From the NCBI RefSeq assembly GCF_007993755.1, contig NZ_CP042467.1:5046001-5110000 (forward strand): a stretch of 64,000 nucleotides of DNA, written 5' to 3'. This DNA comes from Microvenator marinus. GTDB taxonomy: Bacteria; Myxococcota_A; Bradymonadia; Bradymonadales; Bradymonadaceae. The translations under genes and the position numbers were made by a program. Shown here piece by piece: positions 26,334 through 34,567 of this stretch. Each line of letters begins with the position of its first letter. Position 1 is the stretch's first letter. A model generated the notes under the pieces. It made no database searches. It was not told where the DNA came from and saw only the letters and a program-made list of their open reading frames with translations.

Positions 26334-27161
26334 CTATTCGACGATTTCGACAACGAGACCGGAACCACCACCCAGGCGAACGTCACACGACGTGTAGTCA
26401 CCACCGGAAACAGCGGTGGAATCTGTGCAAAGTAGAATCTCGAAAGTGTCTGCGGGTGTGCCGCCACAGTTTGCGCCATACTCTAGAGCATAGACTTCTG
26501 TTCCAGACTCGACCGCGACCGGTACACCGTCACTAACGAATTGGCCGACCATGAAGCCGCCGCATCCCATTGAAGCAACGTAGGTGCTCTCGAAACTATC
26601 CGGGCAAGAGAGTCCGAATTCACTGATGCTCCCGTCGAAGATTTGAAACGCGTCGGAGTAGTCGTTTCCATTGGGTGCGTTACCTTCTTGAAAGTCAAAG
26701 GCCTCGAACAAGGCTATGACACTGCCCTCCAGATCGTTGAGTGAGATGGCTATCATATCGCTTCCAGGGTCCGAGAACTCGCACGACTCACCCGTGGTGG
26801 TGTCGCGAATCACAATGTAGTCGTAGCCTTCGGTGGATGGCACGTTATTTTCGACACATACACTTCCCGGCGCTTGCGAATCGCGCGGAACACAGATCTG
26901 GGATGCTGGGCAATCTACTGATGTGGTGCAGGAGATTACACACTGCTCGGACTCGCAAACTTGTCCGGCATCGCAATCGGGATCTACGAGGCAGAGTCCC
27001 GAATTGTTCGAATCTGGATTGTTCGGGTCTGGATTGTTTGGATCCGGATTGTTCAAGTTTCCGAAAGGATTGTTTGTAGGAGGTGGATTAGAGCCGCCCT
27101 TCTTGATGTCTTCTCCGCATGAAATGAGAAAGATTGAAACTAGTGCAAGGTATTTAAGCAT
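26334..27161 (-). CDS. Cys-rich lipoprotein, paralogue 1 of three
   Basis: A lipoprotein signal (FLISCGED lipobox, Cys15), a low-complexity linker with repeated NNPDP units, then a Cys-rich module (about 50-105, six or more Cys) and a C-terminal domain of about 160 residues. The C-terminal domain has YIVIRDTTTGESCEFSDPGSDM, APNGNDYSD and MGCGGFMVGQF. It shares this architecture with the tandem genes at 35831-36631 and 36686-37486. The start 27161 gives the shortest sensible lipoprotein. The family is not recognised. Probably an outer-membrane-anchored surface or periplasmic protein. Confidence 0.8.
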   Translation of the reverse strand: MLKYLALVSIFLISCGEDIKKGGSNPPPTNNPFGNLNNPDPNNPDPNNPDSNNSGLCLVDPDCDAGQVCESEQCVISCTTSVDCPASQICVPRDSQAPGSVCVENNVPSTEGYDYIVIRDTTTGESCEFSDPGSDMIAISLNDLEGSVIALFEAFDFQEGNAPNGNDYSDAFQIFDGSISEFGLSCPDSFESTYVASMGCGGFMVGQFVSDGVPVAVESGTEVYALEYGANCGGTPADTFEILLCTDSTAVSGGDYTSCDVRLGGGSGLVVEIVE

Positions 27162-27232
27162 GATCCCCTCTCGTTGGGTCAAAGTTGAATGGCAAAGCTA
27201 GGTCGGCGCGGGCTCGGAGTCAAGTTGTTGTA

Positions 27233-27382
27233 CAAGCGGGCTCTGTCCGCTTGGGATGAACGGCGGCGTGCTATAGCCACACAGTTACTTGTGGCTACCG
27301 ACTTTTCTCTGACACGAACTGAAAAGATTTGGGAGTTAAGTCGACCTTCCCCGACCCATCTGACGAGGACAGAGCCCTCGTC
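27233..27382. other. Intergenic region with hairpins and complementary loops
   Basis: Three strong hairpins: CAAGCGG/CCGCTTG with loop GCTCTGT (27233-27253); TAGCCACA/TGTGGCTA with an 8-nt loop (27274-27297); GACGAGG/CCTCGTC with loop ACAGAGC (27362-27382). The loops of the first and third are perfect reverse complements (7 nt), extendable to an 11-bp inverted repeat with flanking bases. A weaker CTTTTC/GAAAAG stem lies at 27302-27326. It may be a structured RNA or leader of the minus-strand lipoprotein gene, with kissing loops or alternative pairing. No known family is recognised and the strand is unresolved. Confidence 0.4.
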
Positions 27383-27385
27383 CAC

Positions 27386-28126
27386 TTAGTGAAAGGTGGT
27401 CAGCGAGTAGAGGATGAAATACGGCAGGATGATCGCGCCCAAGCCACGCATGAAGCCGGTGTCATACCTTGCCTGTACGGCGGTAAACTCGGAATGGAAG
27501 ACCCAGACGACAGCCAGGAGATGGCCGACAGGATAGTCAAAAATGGGTGGGATCAGCAAAAATGCGAAACCCGCCATGGAGTATCCAGCGATATACGCCA
27601 CGTCTCGGAATCGAATAGCCGAACGCGCAAGAACCAGGAGGCCTCCCCACAACACAAGCGTATGGATGGCCAAAACTAGAGCCGCCCGAATAGGGGACGA
27701 AAAGACGTTGATATGCCTCACTAAATCTGGGCTGACGCTCAATTCTTTGGCAACCTCTAAAGTCATTTCGTCGTAACGACTCAGAAAGAGGTCGCTCCAG
27801 ATCGCCCCCATAAAGAGGCCCACCGTCAGCACCAGATATCCAAATGCAAGCGCTGGCATCGGGCGCCCAAAGGGCCTGAAGCTAAAGAACCTGCGAGGGC
27901 TACTCAATTCTTCGACGATTGTGTAGGCGAGCCCGTGAAGGCCAGAGAAGACCCCAGTGGCCCCCTCCCATTTGGTCTTCGGGCGTAGATTGTCTGCCAC
28001 AGGGCAGCCACGACATACCGCGTAGCCGTTGAGCGCCACAGTATGACAATGGATGCAGATATCCTGTCCGCACAACGAGCAAACCGCAATGGCCGGAAGT
28101 TCCTTGTGGTTGTAGCAAACGCTCAT
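27386..28126 (-). CDS. Zinc-finger-like N-terminus plus Yip1-like membrane domain
   Basis: The first about 45 residues hold a cysteine/histidine cluster (C4, C16, C19, C24, H25, H27, C38, C41) resembling a B-box or rubredoxin-like zinc knuckle. After that come about five hydrophobic segments of Yip1-type layout (AFGYLVLTVGLFMGAIW, LVLWGGLLVLA and others). The start overlaps the ffh stop (4-nt overlap), so it is probably cotranscribed with ffh. The family is inferred from layout; function unknown. Confidence 0.75.
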   Translation of the reverse strand: MSVCYNHKELPAIAVCSLCGQDICIHCHTVALNGYAVCRGCPVADNLRPKTKWEGATGVFSGLHGLAYTIVEELSSPRRFFSFRPFGRPMPALAFGYLVLTVGLFMGAIWSDLFLSRYDEMTLEVAKELSVSPDLVRHINVFSSPIRAALVLAIHTLVLWGGLLVLARSAIRFRDVAYIAGYSMAGFAFLLIPPIFDYPVGHLLAVVWVFHSEFTAVQARYDTGFMRGLGAIILPYFILYSLTTFH

Positions 28127-29742
28127 TTCTTTCGGGCTTTCTGAGCTGCTTTACGCTTTCGCTTCTTGTCTGAGCGCGACGCCGAGCGCGACTTGGTCGC
28201 CTTCGAGCTAGTTGACATTTTTCCGCCTGGCGGGGTGTATCCTGGAGGAAGGTTCATGCCGCCAAACCCAGGGAGCCCACCGCCCATGCCTTGTCCTCCT
28301 TGAGCGCCACCCATGAGGTCGCCAAGGAGTGAGCCGATGTCCATATTCTTCATCTGGCGCATGGAATTCAGACCGCGGAATCCAGGGATTTTGTTGAGGA
28401 AACCACCGCCGAAATTGCTGAACTGCTGCATCATGGCGCGCATCATGTTGAATTGCTGCAGGACCTGCTCAACCTTTTTCAAGTCTTGAGCAGAACCCTT
28501 CGCGATACGTTTCACGCGACTCGGCTGGCGAGTCAAAAGGTCTGGATTTGTGCGCTCTTTCGGAGTCATAGACTGAATGATAGCGCGAATTCGGACGAGT
28601 TCGTGGTCGTCGAGCGAAACGTCCTTGGGAATGCTACCGCCGAGGAATGGCATCATCTCGGCGAGCTCTTGCATGGACCCTAGTTTCGACATCTGTTGGA
28701 GCTGGTTGTAGAAGTCATTGAAGTCGAATTCCCCAGAGAGCATGCGCATGGCGTCTTTCTCGGCATTCGCTGCTTCTTCCTCAGAAAGGGTCTTCTCGAA
28801 CTTCTGCATGAGGCCCATGACGTCGCCGAACCCGAGAATACGGTTCGCGAAGCCTTCTGGCCTGAAAGGCTCAAGCGCCTCGACCTTCTCTCCAACACCG
28901 ATGAATTTGATCGGTTTGCCGGTGACTTCCTTGATGGAGAGGGCGGCCCCGCCGCGCGCGTCACCATCGAGCTTCGTCATAATGAAGCCGTCGATCTCAA
29001 GGCGTTGATTGAACTCATGCGCCGTGTTTACGGCGTCCTGTCCGATCATCGCGTCGACCACCAAGAAGATATTCTCGGGCTTGGTCGTCTCGACGATCTT
29101 TTCGAGCTCAGTCATGAGCACGTCGTCGATGGCCAGTCGGCCAGCGGTGTCAAAAATGACGACGTCGCACTCTTGTTCTTTGGCGATCTTGAGCGCGTCG
29201 TTACACACTTGAACAGGATCACCGCCCTCGACAGCGTGTACAGGCACGCCGAGCTGCTGGCCCAGCACCCTGAGTTGCTCGATGGCCGCTGGGCGATAGA
29301 CGTCAGCACCCACCAAAAGAGGCTTCTTCTTGTGCTGGTCGATGCAGAGTTTCGCGAGCTTAGCGGTCGTGGTGGTTTTACCCGAGCCTTGGAGGCCGAC
29401 CATCATGATTTTTGTGGGGCCAATTCTCGGGTTTTGGAACGTGATATTCGTGTCCACGGGCCCCATCAGGCCTTCGAGTTCATCGTGGCAAATCTTGATG
29501 AAGTGGTCTCCGGGCGTGACTTCACTATCACCAGCCTTGACCCGAACGACCTCGCCGAGGGCCTTTTCCTTCACACGTTCGATGAAGTTCTTGGTGATTC
29601 GGAAGTTTACGTCGGCCTCAAGCATACTCATCCGTATGTCTTTAAGCGCGTCCTCGACGTTCTCTTCCGTGATCTCTCGTTTGCCTTCGAATCGATTTCG
29701 TACGTCACGAAATCCTTTGGATACTACATCAAACATGCCCAT
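28123..29742 (-). CDS. ffh: Signal recognition particle protein Ffh
   Basis: The SRP GTPase that brings signal sequences to the membrane. N domain at residues 1-85; G domain with P-loop GLQGSGKTTTTAKL (117-130), DTAGR, TKLDGDARGG; M domain from about 320 with a Met- and Gly-rich segment, then a highly basic Ser/Lys tail. ATG at 29742 (MGMFDVV) is chosen; a Met two codons later is also possible, and the longer upstream frame is not likely coding. A good promoter lies upstream on the minus strand (29869-29897). Confidence 0.97.
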   Translation of the reverse strand: MGMFDVVSKGFRDVRNRFEGKREITEENVEDALKDIRMSMLEADVNFRITKNFIERVKEKALGEVVRVKAGDSEVTPGDHFIKICHDELEGLMGPVDTNITFQNPRIGPTKIMMVGLQGSGKTTTTAKLAKLCIDQHKKKPLLVGADVYRPAAIEQLRVLGQQLGVPVHAVEGGDPVQVCNDALKIAKEQECDVVIFDTAGRLAIDDVLMTELEKIVETTKPENIFLVVDAMIGQDAVNTAHEFNQRLEIDGFIMTKLDGDARGGAALSIKEVTGKPIKFIGVGEKVEALEPFRPEGFANRILGFGDVMGLMQKFEKTLSEEEAANAEKDAMRMLSGEFDFNDFYNQLQQMSKLGSMQELAEMMPFLGGSIPKDVSLDDHELVRIRAIIQSMTPKERTNPDLLTRQPSRVKRIAKGSAQDLKKVEQVLQQFNMMRAMMQQFSNFGGGFLNKIPGFRGLNSMRQMKNMDIGSLLGDLMGGAQGGQGMGGGLPGFGGMNLPPGYTPPGGKMSTSSKATKSRSASRSDKKRKRKAAQKARKK

Positions 29743-29868
29743 GGTCTTTTCTTCCGCTCTAATGGTTCTTGGGGGAGCAAATGCGCACACCCCGGGTGCA
29801 AAAATCAAAGTTTGGGTGGAAGTTTCGCGCCGATTGGGAGGGATCGACGCGCCCGTCAGGTCGTGGCG

Positions 29869-29897
29869 AAGCTAAGAGCAGAACTGGAACGTGTCAA
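29869..29897 (-). promoter_or_regulatory. Candidate ffh promoter
   Basis: Read on the minus strand: TTGACA (29897-29892), 17 nt, TAGCTT (29874-29869). It lies about 130 nt before the ffh start and back to back with the tetR promoter, whose -35 starts 14 nt away. Confidence 0.55.
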
Positions 29898-29910
29898 GGA
29901 ACGAATTGGT

Positions 29911-29939
29911 TTGACATGGCTAAAAAAACGAAATATTCC
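29911..29939 (+). promoter_or_regulatory. Promoter of the tetR-Lol-like operon
   Basis: A perfect TTGACA (29911-29916), a 17-nt spacer and TATTCC (29934-29939). The near-palindromic operator begins 4 nt after the -10, so a bound repressor would cover the transcription start. Confidence 0.65.
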
Positions 29940-29942
29940 TAT

Positions 29943-29960
29943 TTAGACTGGTCGGTCTAA
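29943..29960 (+). promoter_or_regulatory. Putative TetR operator
   Basis: An 18-bp near-palindrome with perfect TTAGAC/GTCTAA arms. It resembles the NemR-type box TAGACC-N4-GGTCTA. A second symmetric element, GGTCGGACC, follows about 7 nt later. Direct downstream position from the promoter points to autoregulation by the adjacent TetR protein; binding is inferred. Confidence 0.55.
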
Positions 29961-30008
29961 CCGAGTGGTCGGACCGTGCAGTTCAAGTAGTAAAAAAGAG
30001 AGATTGTA

Positions 30009-30644
30009 GTGCCTCCAAGACCTAGATTCGAAAAGTTAGAAGAAGAGAAGAAGCGTTCAATCCTCGAGATCGCCGCAGAAGAGTTTGCCCAGAGCGGCTT
30101 TTCGGGTGCGTCGTTCAATCGAATCATTGAGCGCGCGGGGATCTCAAAAGGTGCCGCCTACTACTATTTCGACGATAAGTCCGATCTCTTCGACACTGTG
30201 ATCTCAATGGGAATTGACCAATTTGACTGGTTTCTAAGGGACACCGACAAAGTTGAAGAAGCCGAGGAATTCTGGACCGTTACCGAAGAGCATTTCCATC
30301 GTGGCATTGGCCTCCTTAGAGAGCATGCGTGGATGGGAAAGTTCCTCAAGGTTCTGATTGCAGTGGTCCAGGGTGACGATGATTCCAAAATGGCCAGGGC
30401 AGCCCGGGAAATGGCGCACTGGAAGACGTCGAACTTCCTGAAACAAGGGCAAGCAAAAGGCGCCGTCCGCACGGACTTGCCCGATGAGCTTCTCTCGCAA
30501 TGTCTATTTTCGATCAGTATCACCGTGGATCAGTGGTTCTTGGAGAGGGGAGCCGAACTCAGTGACGAGGACGTCACGTATTGGGCAAGTCTTTTAACCG
30601 ATATGATGAGGCGCCTATTGGAGCCTCATAAGGGAGGGCAATGA
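30009..30644 (+). CDS. TetR/AcrR family regulator
   Basis: An N-terminal helix-turn-helix of TetR type (residues about 15-60: ILEIAAEEFAQSGFSGASFNRII, then GISKGAAYYYFDDKSDLF) and a helical ligand domain to residue 211. The start is GTG (30009). It is the first gene of a five-gene transport operon and overlaps the next start by 4 nt. With the palindrome just upstream, the likely role is ligand-released repression of the whole operon. The inducer is unknown. Confidence 0.93.
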   Translation: MPPRPRFEKLEEEKKRSILEIAAEEFAQSGFSGASFNRIIERAGISKGAAYYYFDDKSDLFDTVISMGIDQFDWFLRDTDKVEEAEEFWTVTEEHFHRGIGLLREHAWMGKFLKVLIAVVQGDDDSKMARAAREMAHWKTSNFLKQGQAKGAVRTDLPDELLSQCLFSISITVDQWFLERGAELSDEDVTYWASLLTDMMRRLLEPHKGGQ

Positions 30645-31420
30645 TGCAAATGGGAATATTCAGACTTTTGATCTTCATGGCGGCGCTTCTTCCGTGGTCG
30701 CTTTCCGCAGAGGAGCCAACAAAGCCGCTGCCAACACTAGAAGAGGTCACGAAGAAGCTTGACGATCTTTATCGCTCGGAGAGCTCGAAGAGCACCGTAG
30801 TTATGGAGATCGTGAACAATCGAGGCAAGCGAACGCTGACGATGGACCAGTGGACGCGTGGAGAAGACAACGCACTGATCATCATTCGAAAGCCCGCACG
30901 CGAGGCCGGTACAGCTACACTTAAGACCGACGAGGGGTTGTGGAATTATGCGCCAAGAGCCGATCGATTGATTCGCGTGCCAAGTGGACTTCTATCTGAC
31001 TCTTGGATGGGGTCTCACTTTACGAACGACGACCTCGTGCGCGAGTCGAGCTATGACGACGATTTCGTGGGCGAGTTGAGCCGGGTCGAGGAAGGCGGTC
31101 GCAAAGTCCTCAAGGTGAAACTAACTCCAAAGAAGGGCACTCCAGTCGAGTTTGAGAGACTCGAGTATTTCCTCGATGAAGAAGCGTGGGTGCCGATTCG
31201 TGCGGACTTCTACGATAAGGGAAAGATCTATCGAAAAATGGAGTTTCGTGACGTACGCGATGTGGACGGAAAGAAGGTTCCCTTTGTCATGGAGCTCAGC
31301 GTCATGGACAAGCCGGGAGAAAGAACCACGATTTCCTACACTGAGCTGCGCTTGAACATTGAAGTGCCCGAGTCGACGTTTACTCAACAGGGTCTTAGAC
31401 GAGCTGCGAAGCAACGATGA
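30641..31420 (+). CDS. LolA-like outer-membrane lipoprotein-sorting family protein
   Basis: A signal peptide (about residues 1-22) and a LolA-like beta domain. Landmarks: RGKRTLTMDQWTRGEDNALI, PAREAGTATLKTDEGLWNYAP, and SDSWMGSHFTNDDLVRESSY, typical of the 'outer membrane lipoprotein-sorting protein' group that accompanies ABC or RND transporters. It probably carries a hydrophobic cargo across the periplasm. It overlaps tetR and the first permease by 4 nt each; two adjacent ATGs (30641 and 30644) are possible starts after GGGAGG. Substrate unknown. Confidence 0.88.
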   Translation: MMQMGIFRLLIFMAALLPWSLSAEEPTKPLPTLEEVTKKLDDLYRSESSKSTVVMEIVNNRGKRTLTMDQWTRGEDNALIIIRKPAREAGTATLKTDEGLWNYAPRADRLIRVPSGLLSDSWMGSHFTNDDLVRESSYDDDFVGELSRVEEGGRKVLKVKLTPKKGTPVEFERLEYFLDEEAWVPIRADFYDKGKIYRKMEFRDVRDVDGKKVPFVMELSVMDKPGERTTISYTELRLNIEVPESTFTQQGLRRAAKQR

Positions 31421-32655
31421 TACACAAACTTGCTTGGCGGAACTTGGAGAGAAACAAATGGCGTAGCGGCCTTAGTATCGCTGGTGTTTCCGTTGCCGTC
31501 GCCCTCTTGGTGTGGACGCTCGCCTACATGGAAGGTTTTGTCGCCGAACTCATTCGAGGGGCGACGAATACTGAGTTGGGCCAGGTTCAGGTTCATTTGC
31601 CGGAGTACGTGGAGAGACCACAGATCTTTCACGCTTGGGCATTGGATGATGAAAAGAGAGCCCAAGTAGAGGAGCTGGAAGGCGTCGTTGCAATCGCGCC
31701 AAGGGTTCGGGCGTTTGGCATCATTGGCCACGAGAAACGGTCACTAGTAGCTCAGGTCACGGGGGTCGTTCCGGAGGAAGAAAAGAAAGTGTCTTTGGTT
31801 GCCGATGCCCTTGTTCAAGGGGAGTGGTTCACCAAAAGGGTGGAAGGAAGAACTGATGCCGTCATCGGAGTCGGACTGGCGAAGCAACTCGGAATCAAAG
31901 CAGGAGATGAACTCGTGCTCCTCCTCGAGGCTGCTGATGGTTCGATGGGAAATGAGCTTCTTCACGTCTTAGGTGTCGTGGAGACACGCAACCAAAAAGT
32001 CGACCGAAGTGCGGTCTACATGAGGCTTGAAGACGTTCAGTTCGTGGCTGCGATAGACGGTGAAATCCATGAACTAGCAGTTCGTGTAGCCGATGTGCTT
32101 GAGGCAGACCTCGTCGCTCAAGAGATTCAAAGCACCCTTGGGGAAGAGCTAAAAGTGAGATCATGGAGGCAGATTCTGCCCGAGATTTCCCAAATGTTGG
32201 ACATGACTGAGAAGAGTGATTTGGTCATGTACTTCATGGTCTATCTCATCGTTGCCTTCGGACTCTTCAATTCTCAGCGTATGAGCGCATTAGAGCGAGT
32301 TAGAGAATTCGGCGTGATGCGCGCTTTGGGAGTGACTCCATCTCAACTGGGAGGGGTCGTATTCCTTGAGACTGTCTGGATGACAGCTATTGGTGCAGGA
32401 ATTGGGGTCTTGGTTGGCGGTGCAGTCTCGTACTACCACATGGTGCAAGGGCTAGATTTGTCCATGTTTGGGGACAATGTGAGCTTCGATATGATGGGAG
32501 TGTCATTCTCTAACACCCTCAAATTTCAGGTGACGCCGAGGGTTCTCTTGAGACCCGTGCTCTTTCTGATGCCGGTTGTGTTCATCTGCGGACTTTATCC
32601 TGCTTGGTTAGTCTCAAGACTTGATATCACGCGTTCCATCTCGGGGAGGACCTGA
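31417..32655 (+). CDS. ABC transporter permease, LolC/FtsX type (first)
   Basis: A 412-residue MacB/LolC-type permease: an N-terminal membrane helix (about 17-38), a large periplasmic domain (about 40-265), then three membrane helices around FGVMRALGVTPSQLGGVV, the coupling-helix region typical of FtsX permeases. The N-terminal LAWRNLERNKWRSGLSIAGV is the usual opening. It partners the next gene. The four genes before the outer-membrane protein are linked by overlaps or short gaps. Confidence 0.92.
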   Translation: MIHKLAWRNLERNKWRSGLSIAGVSVAVALLVWTLAYMEGFVAELIRGATNTELGQVQVHLPEYVERPQIFHAWALDDEKRAQVEELEGVVAIAPRVRAFGIIGHEKRSLVAQVTGVVPEEEKKVSLVADALVQGEWFTKRVEGRTDAVIGVGLAKQLGIKAGDELVLLLEAADGSMGNELLHVLGVVETRNQKVDRSAVYMRLEDVQFVAAIDGEIHELAVRVADVLEADLVAQEIQSTLGEELKVRSWRQILPEISQMLDMTEKSDLVMYFMVYLIVAFGLFNSQRMSALERVREFGVMRALGVTPSQLGGVVFLETVWMTAIGAGIGVLVGGAVSYYHMVQGLDLSMFGDNVSFDMMGVSFSNTLKFQVTPRVLLRPVLFLMPVVFICGLYPAWLVSRLDITRSISGRT

Positions 32656-33875
32656 TGCTTAGAATGGCCTGGCGAAATCTATGGCGAAATACCAGCCGTT
32701 CCATGATCTCCATCAGTGCGATCGGGCTGACCTATGCCATGTTTCTGGTAGCGATGGGAATGAGTCAAGCCATGTATGGCCAACTCGAGGACGGTGCCGC
32801 AAAGATGGCGGGTGGCGAGGTTCTGATACACGCGAAAGGCTACTGGCAGAACCAAACCAATGACCTCGTGATTCGCGACTATCAGCCATTATTGGCTGGA
32901 CTGCGGGATAACGATAGCGGCGTCGTGGCGGCCCGCGTCATTGTGGATGGTCTCTTGAGCACTTCTGCAGGCAACGCCGGGGTGCGTTTACAAGGGATAG
33001 AACCAGAGGTGGAAAAGGAGTTTCAAGACTACCACCTTTGGATCCATGAAGGAGAATACCTGGACGGTGCTGAGAACGAGGAAATGCCTATCGTATTGGG
33101 CTCGAAGGTAGCGCACGACCTTGACGTCAAGATTGGCGACAGGGTTGTGATGACCACAACCGATTCCCAAGGAGAAATGAGGCGCTCCCTCTTCTTTCTA
33201 CGGGGTGTCATCAAGACGGGCATCGATTCCATGGATTCAGGAATTGCGCTTACTACCGTCGAGGGGGCGCAAAAGGCGCTCGGAGAGAGTGTGATTACGC
33301 AAGTCGGAGTTGTTGGCGGTTTTGATCGCAGTGTCACGACCGAGCTGATGGCTAAGATGGAGGGACAAGAACTTGAGTTATTGACCTGGCGAGAAGCTAT
33401 GCCCGACCTCGTTGGGATGATTGAGCTCGATAAACAATTTGGAAATCTTTACGGGTTGCTGATCTTCATCGTGGTGATCTTTGCCGTCATGAACACGTTT
33501 CTGATGGTCGTCATGGAGCGAATTCGTGAGTTCGGCCTTCTTGGCGCTTTGGGACTGACCCCATGGCAGATTGCCCGTCTCGTGCTCGCCGAATCAAGCC
33601 TACTGGCGGTCGTTGCCCTCGCCGGTGGATTCGTGCTTGGGCTAGCGGGGCATATCTATTTGGTTGAGGTCGGGTTCGACCTCCGAGACATCTATTCTAA
33701 TTTGGACATGGGTGGAGTCACTATCTCAGACCCCATCATACGAAGTGAGATCGATCTCCAAAGATGGGTTGGTGCCACGATCAGCGTGTGGTTCATGGTG
33801 ATTGCCTCCAGCCTTTATCCCGCCCTCAAAGCAGCGCGCTTAAGACCTTCCGACGCGATGCGCTTTTACCACTGA
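32655..33875 (+). CDS. ABC transporter permease, LolE/FtsX type (second)
   Basis: A 406-residue permease with the same layout and clear similarity to the first: MAWRNLWRNTSRSMISI opening, a periplasmic domain, and EFGLLGALGLTPWQIARLVLAESS near the C-terminal helices. It shares one base with the end of the preceding gene. Heterodimeric LolC/LolE-type pairs extract lipoproteins from the inner membrane; here the substrate is inferred to be a lipid-linked or hydrophobic molecule, not proven. Confidence 0.92.
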   Translation: MLRMAWRNLWRNTSRSMISISAIGLTYAMFLVAMGMSQAMYGQLEDGAAKMAGGEVLIHAKGYWQNQTNDLVIRDYQPLLAGLRDNDSGVVAARVIVDGLLSTSAGNAGVRLQGIEPEVEKEFQDYHLWIHEGEYLDGAENEEMPIVLGSKVAHDLDVKIGDRVVMTTTDSQGEMRRSLFFLRGVIKTGIDSMDSGIALTTVEGAQKALGESVITQVGVVGGFDRSVTTELMAKMEGQELELLTWREAMPDLVGMIELDKQFGNLYGLLIFIVVIFAVMNTFLMVVMERIREFGLLGALGLTPWQIARLVLAESSLLAVVALAGGFVLGLAGHIYLVEVGFDLRDIYSNLDMGGVTISDPIIRSEIDLQRWVGATISVWFMVIASSLYPALKAARLRPSDAMRFYH

Positions 33876-33883
33876 GGTTTGAA

Positions 33884-34567
33884 ATGACGATTATCAAGGC
33901 CAAGGATGTGCACAAAATCTACGTGCAAGGAGAAGTCGAAGTAAACGCGCTCAGAGGAGTCAGCGTTGACTTTGAAGAAGGTGAATTCAGCGTTCTAGCT
34001 GGACCATCTGGCTCGGGAAAAACCACGCTCTTGAATATGATCGGATCTCTGGACGATCCGACCCGTGGAGAGGTTTGGGTCGGCTCAAAGGACATCACGA
34101 AACTCAGTCCCTCCGAGTCCGCCAAGTATCGGCTCGAACATATCGGCTTTGTATTCCAAGCTTACAACCTATTGCCGGTGCTGAGCGCCTATGAAAATGC
34201 TGAGTTCATCTTGATGCTTCAAGGCATGAAGGCTGACGAGCGGCGCAAGATCGTTCTTCCACTCATGGAGAGGGTGGGGTTAGCGGATCTAGTAGATCGC
34301 AAGCCAAATCAGCTCAGTGGAGGACAGCAGCAACGGGTCGCGGTAGTTAGAGCGATAGCTTCCAAACCCTTGGTGGTTTTGGCAGACGAACCCACAGCCA
34401 ATCTGGATTCAAAGACCAGCGAATCCCTCCTCGACCTCATGCTCGAACTCAACAAGGAAGAGGGCGTCACATTTGTTTTTTCTTCTCATGACGATTTGGT
34501 GCTCGAGAGAGCAAGGCGCGTCATCCGGTTGGACTCTGGTCAAGTGGTTGGAGACGAAGTGCGATGA
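33884..34567 (+). CDS. ABC transporter ATP-binding protein, LolD type
   Basis: 227 residues with Walker A GPSGSGKTT (40-48), Q-loop VFQAYNLLP, signature LSGGQQQRVA, Walker B LVVLADEPTANLDS and H-loop SSHD. LolD/MacB-type ATPases of this size energise FtsX permeases. The ATG at 33884 is chosen because it directly follows the permease stop with TGAGGT upstream and gives a normal-length protein; a much longer frame reaching back into the permease gene is not credible. Confidence 0.95.
   Translation: MTIIKAKDVHKIYVQGEVEVNALRGVSVDFEEGEFSVLAGPSGSGKTTLLNMIGSLDDPTRGEVWVGSKDITKLSPSESAKYRLEHIGFVFQAYNLLPVLSAYENAEFILMLQGMKADERRKIVLPLMERVGLADLVDRKPNQLSGGQQQRVAVVRAIASKPLVVLADEPTANLDSKTSESLLDLMLELNKEEGVTFVFSSHDDLVLERARRVIRLDSGQVVGDEVR

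Noticed and set aside
27189-27389. 66- and 68-codon frames across the hairpin region
   Set aside because: No ribosome-binding sites and strong hairpins inside; the structure explains the region better than coding does.
28696-29946. 416-codon open frame antisense to ffh
   Set aside because: It mirrors the well-conserved ffh frame, lacks a ribosome-binding site and has no recognisable domain; high GC coding DNA often leaves such shadows.
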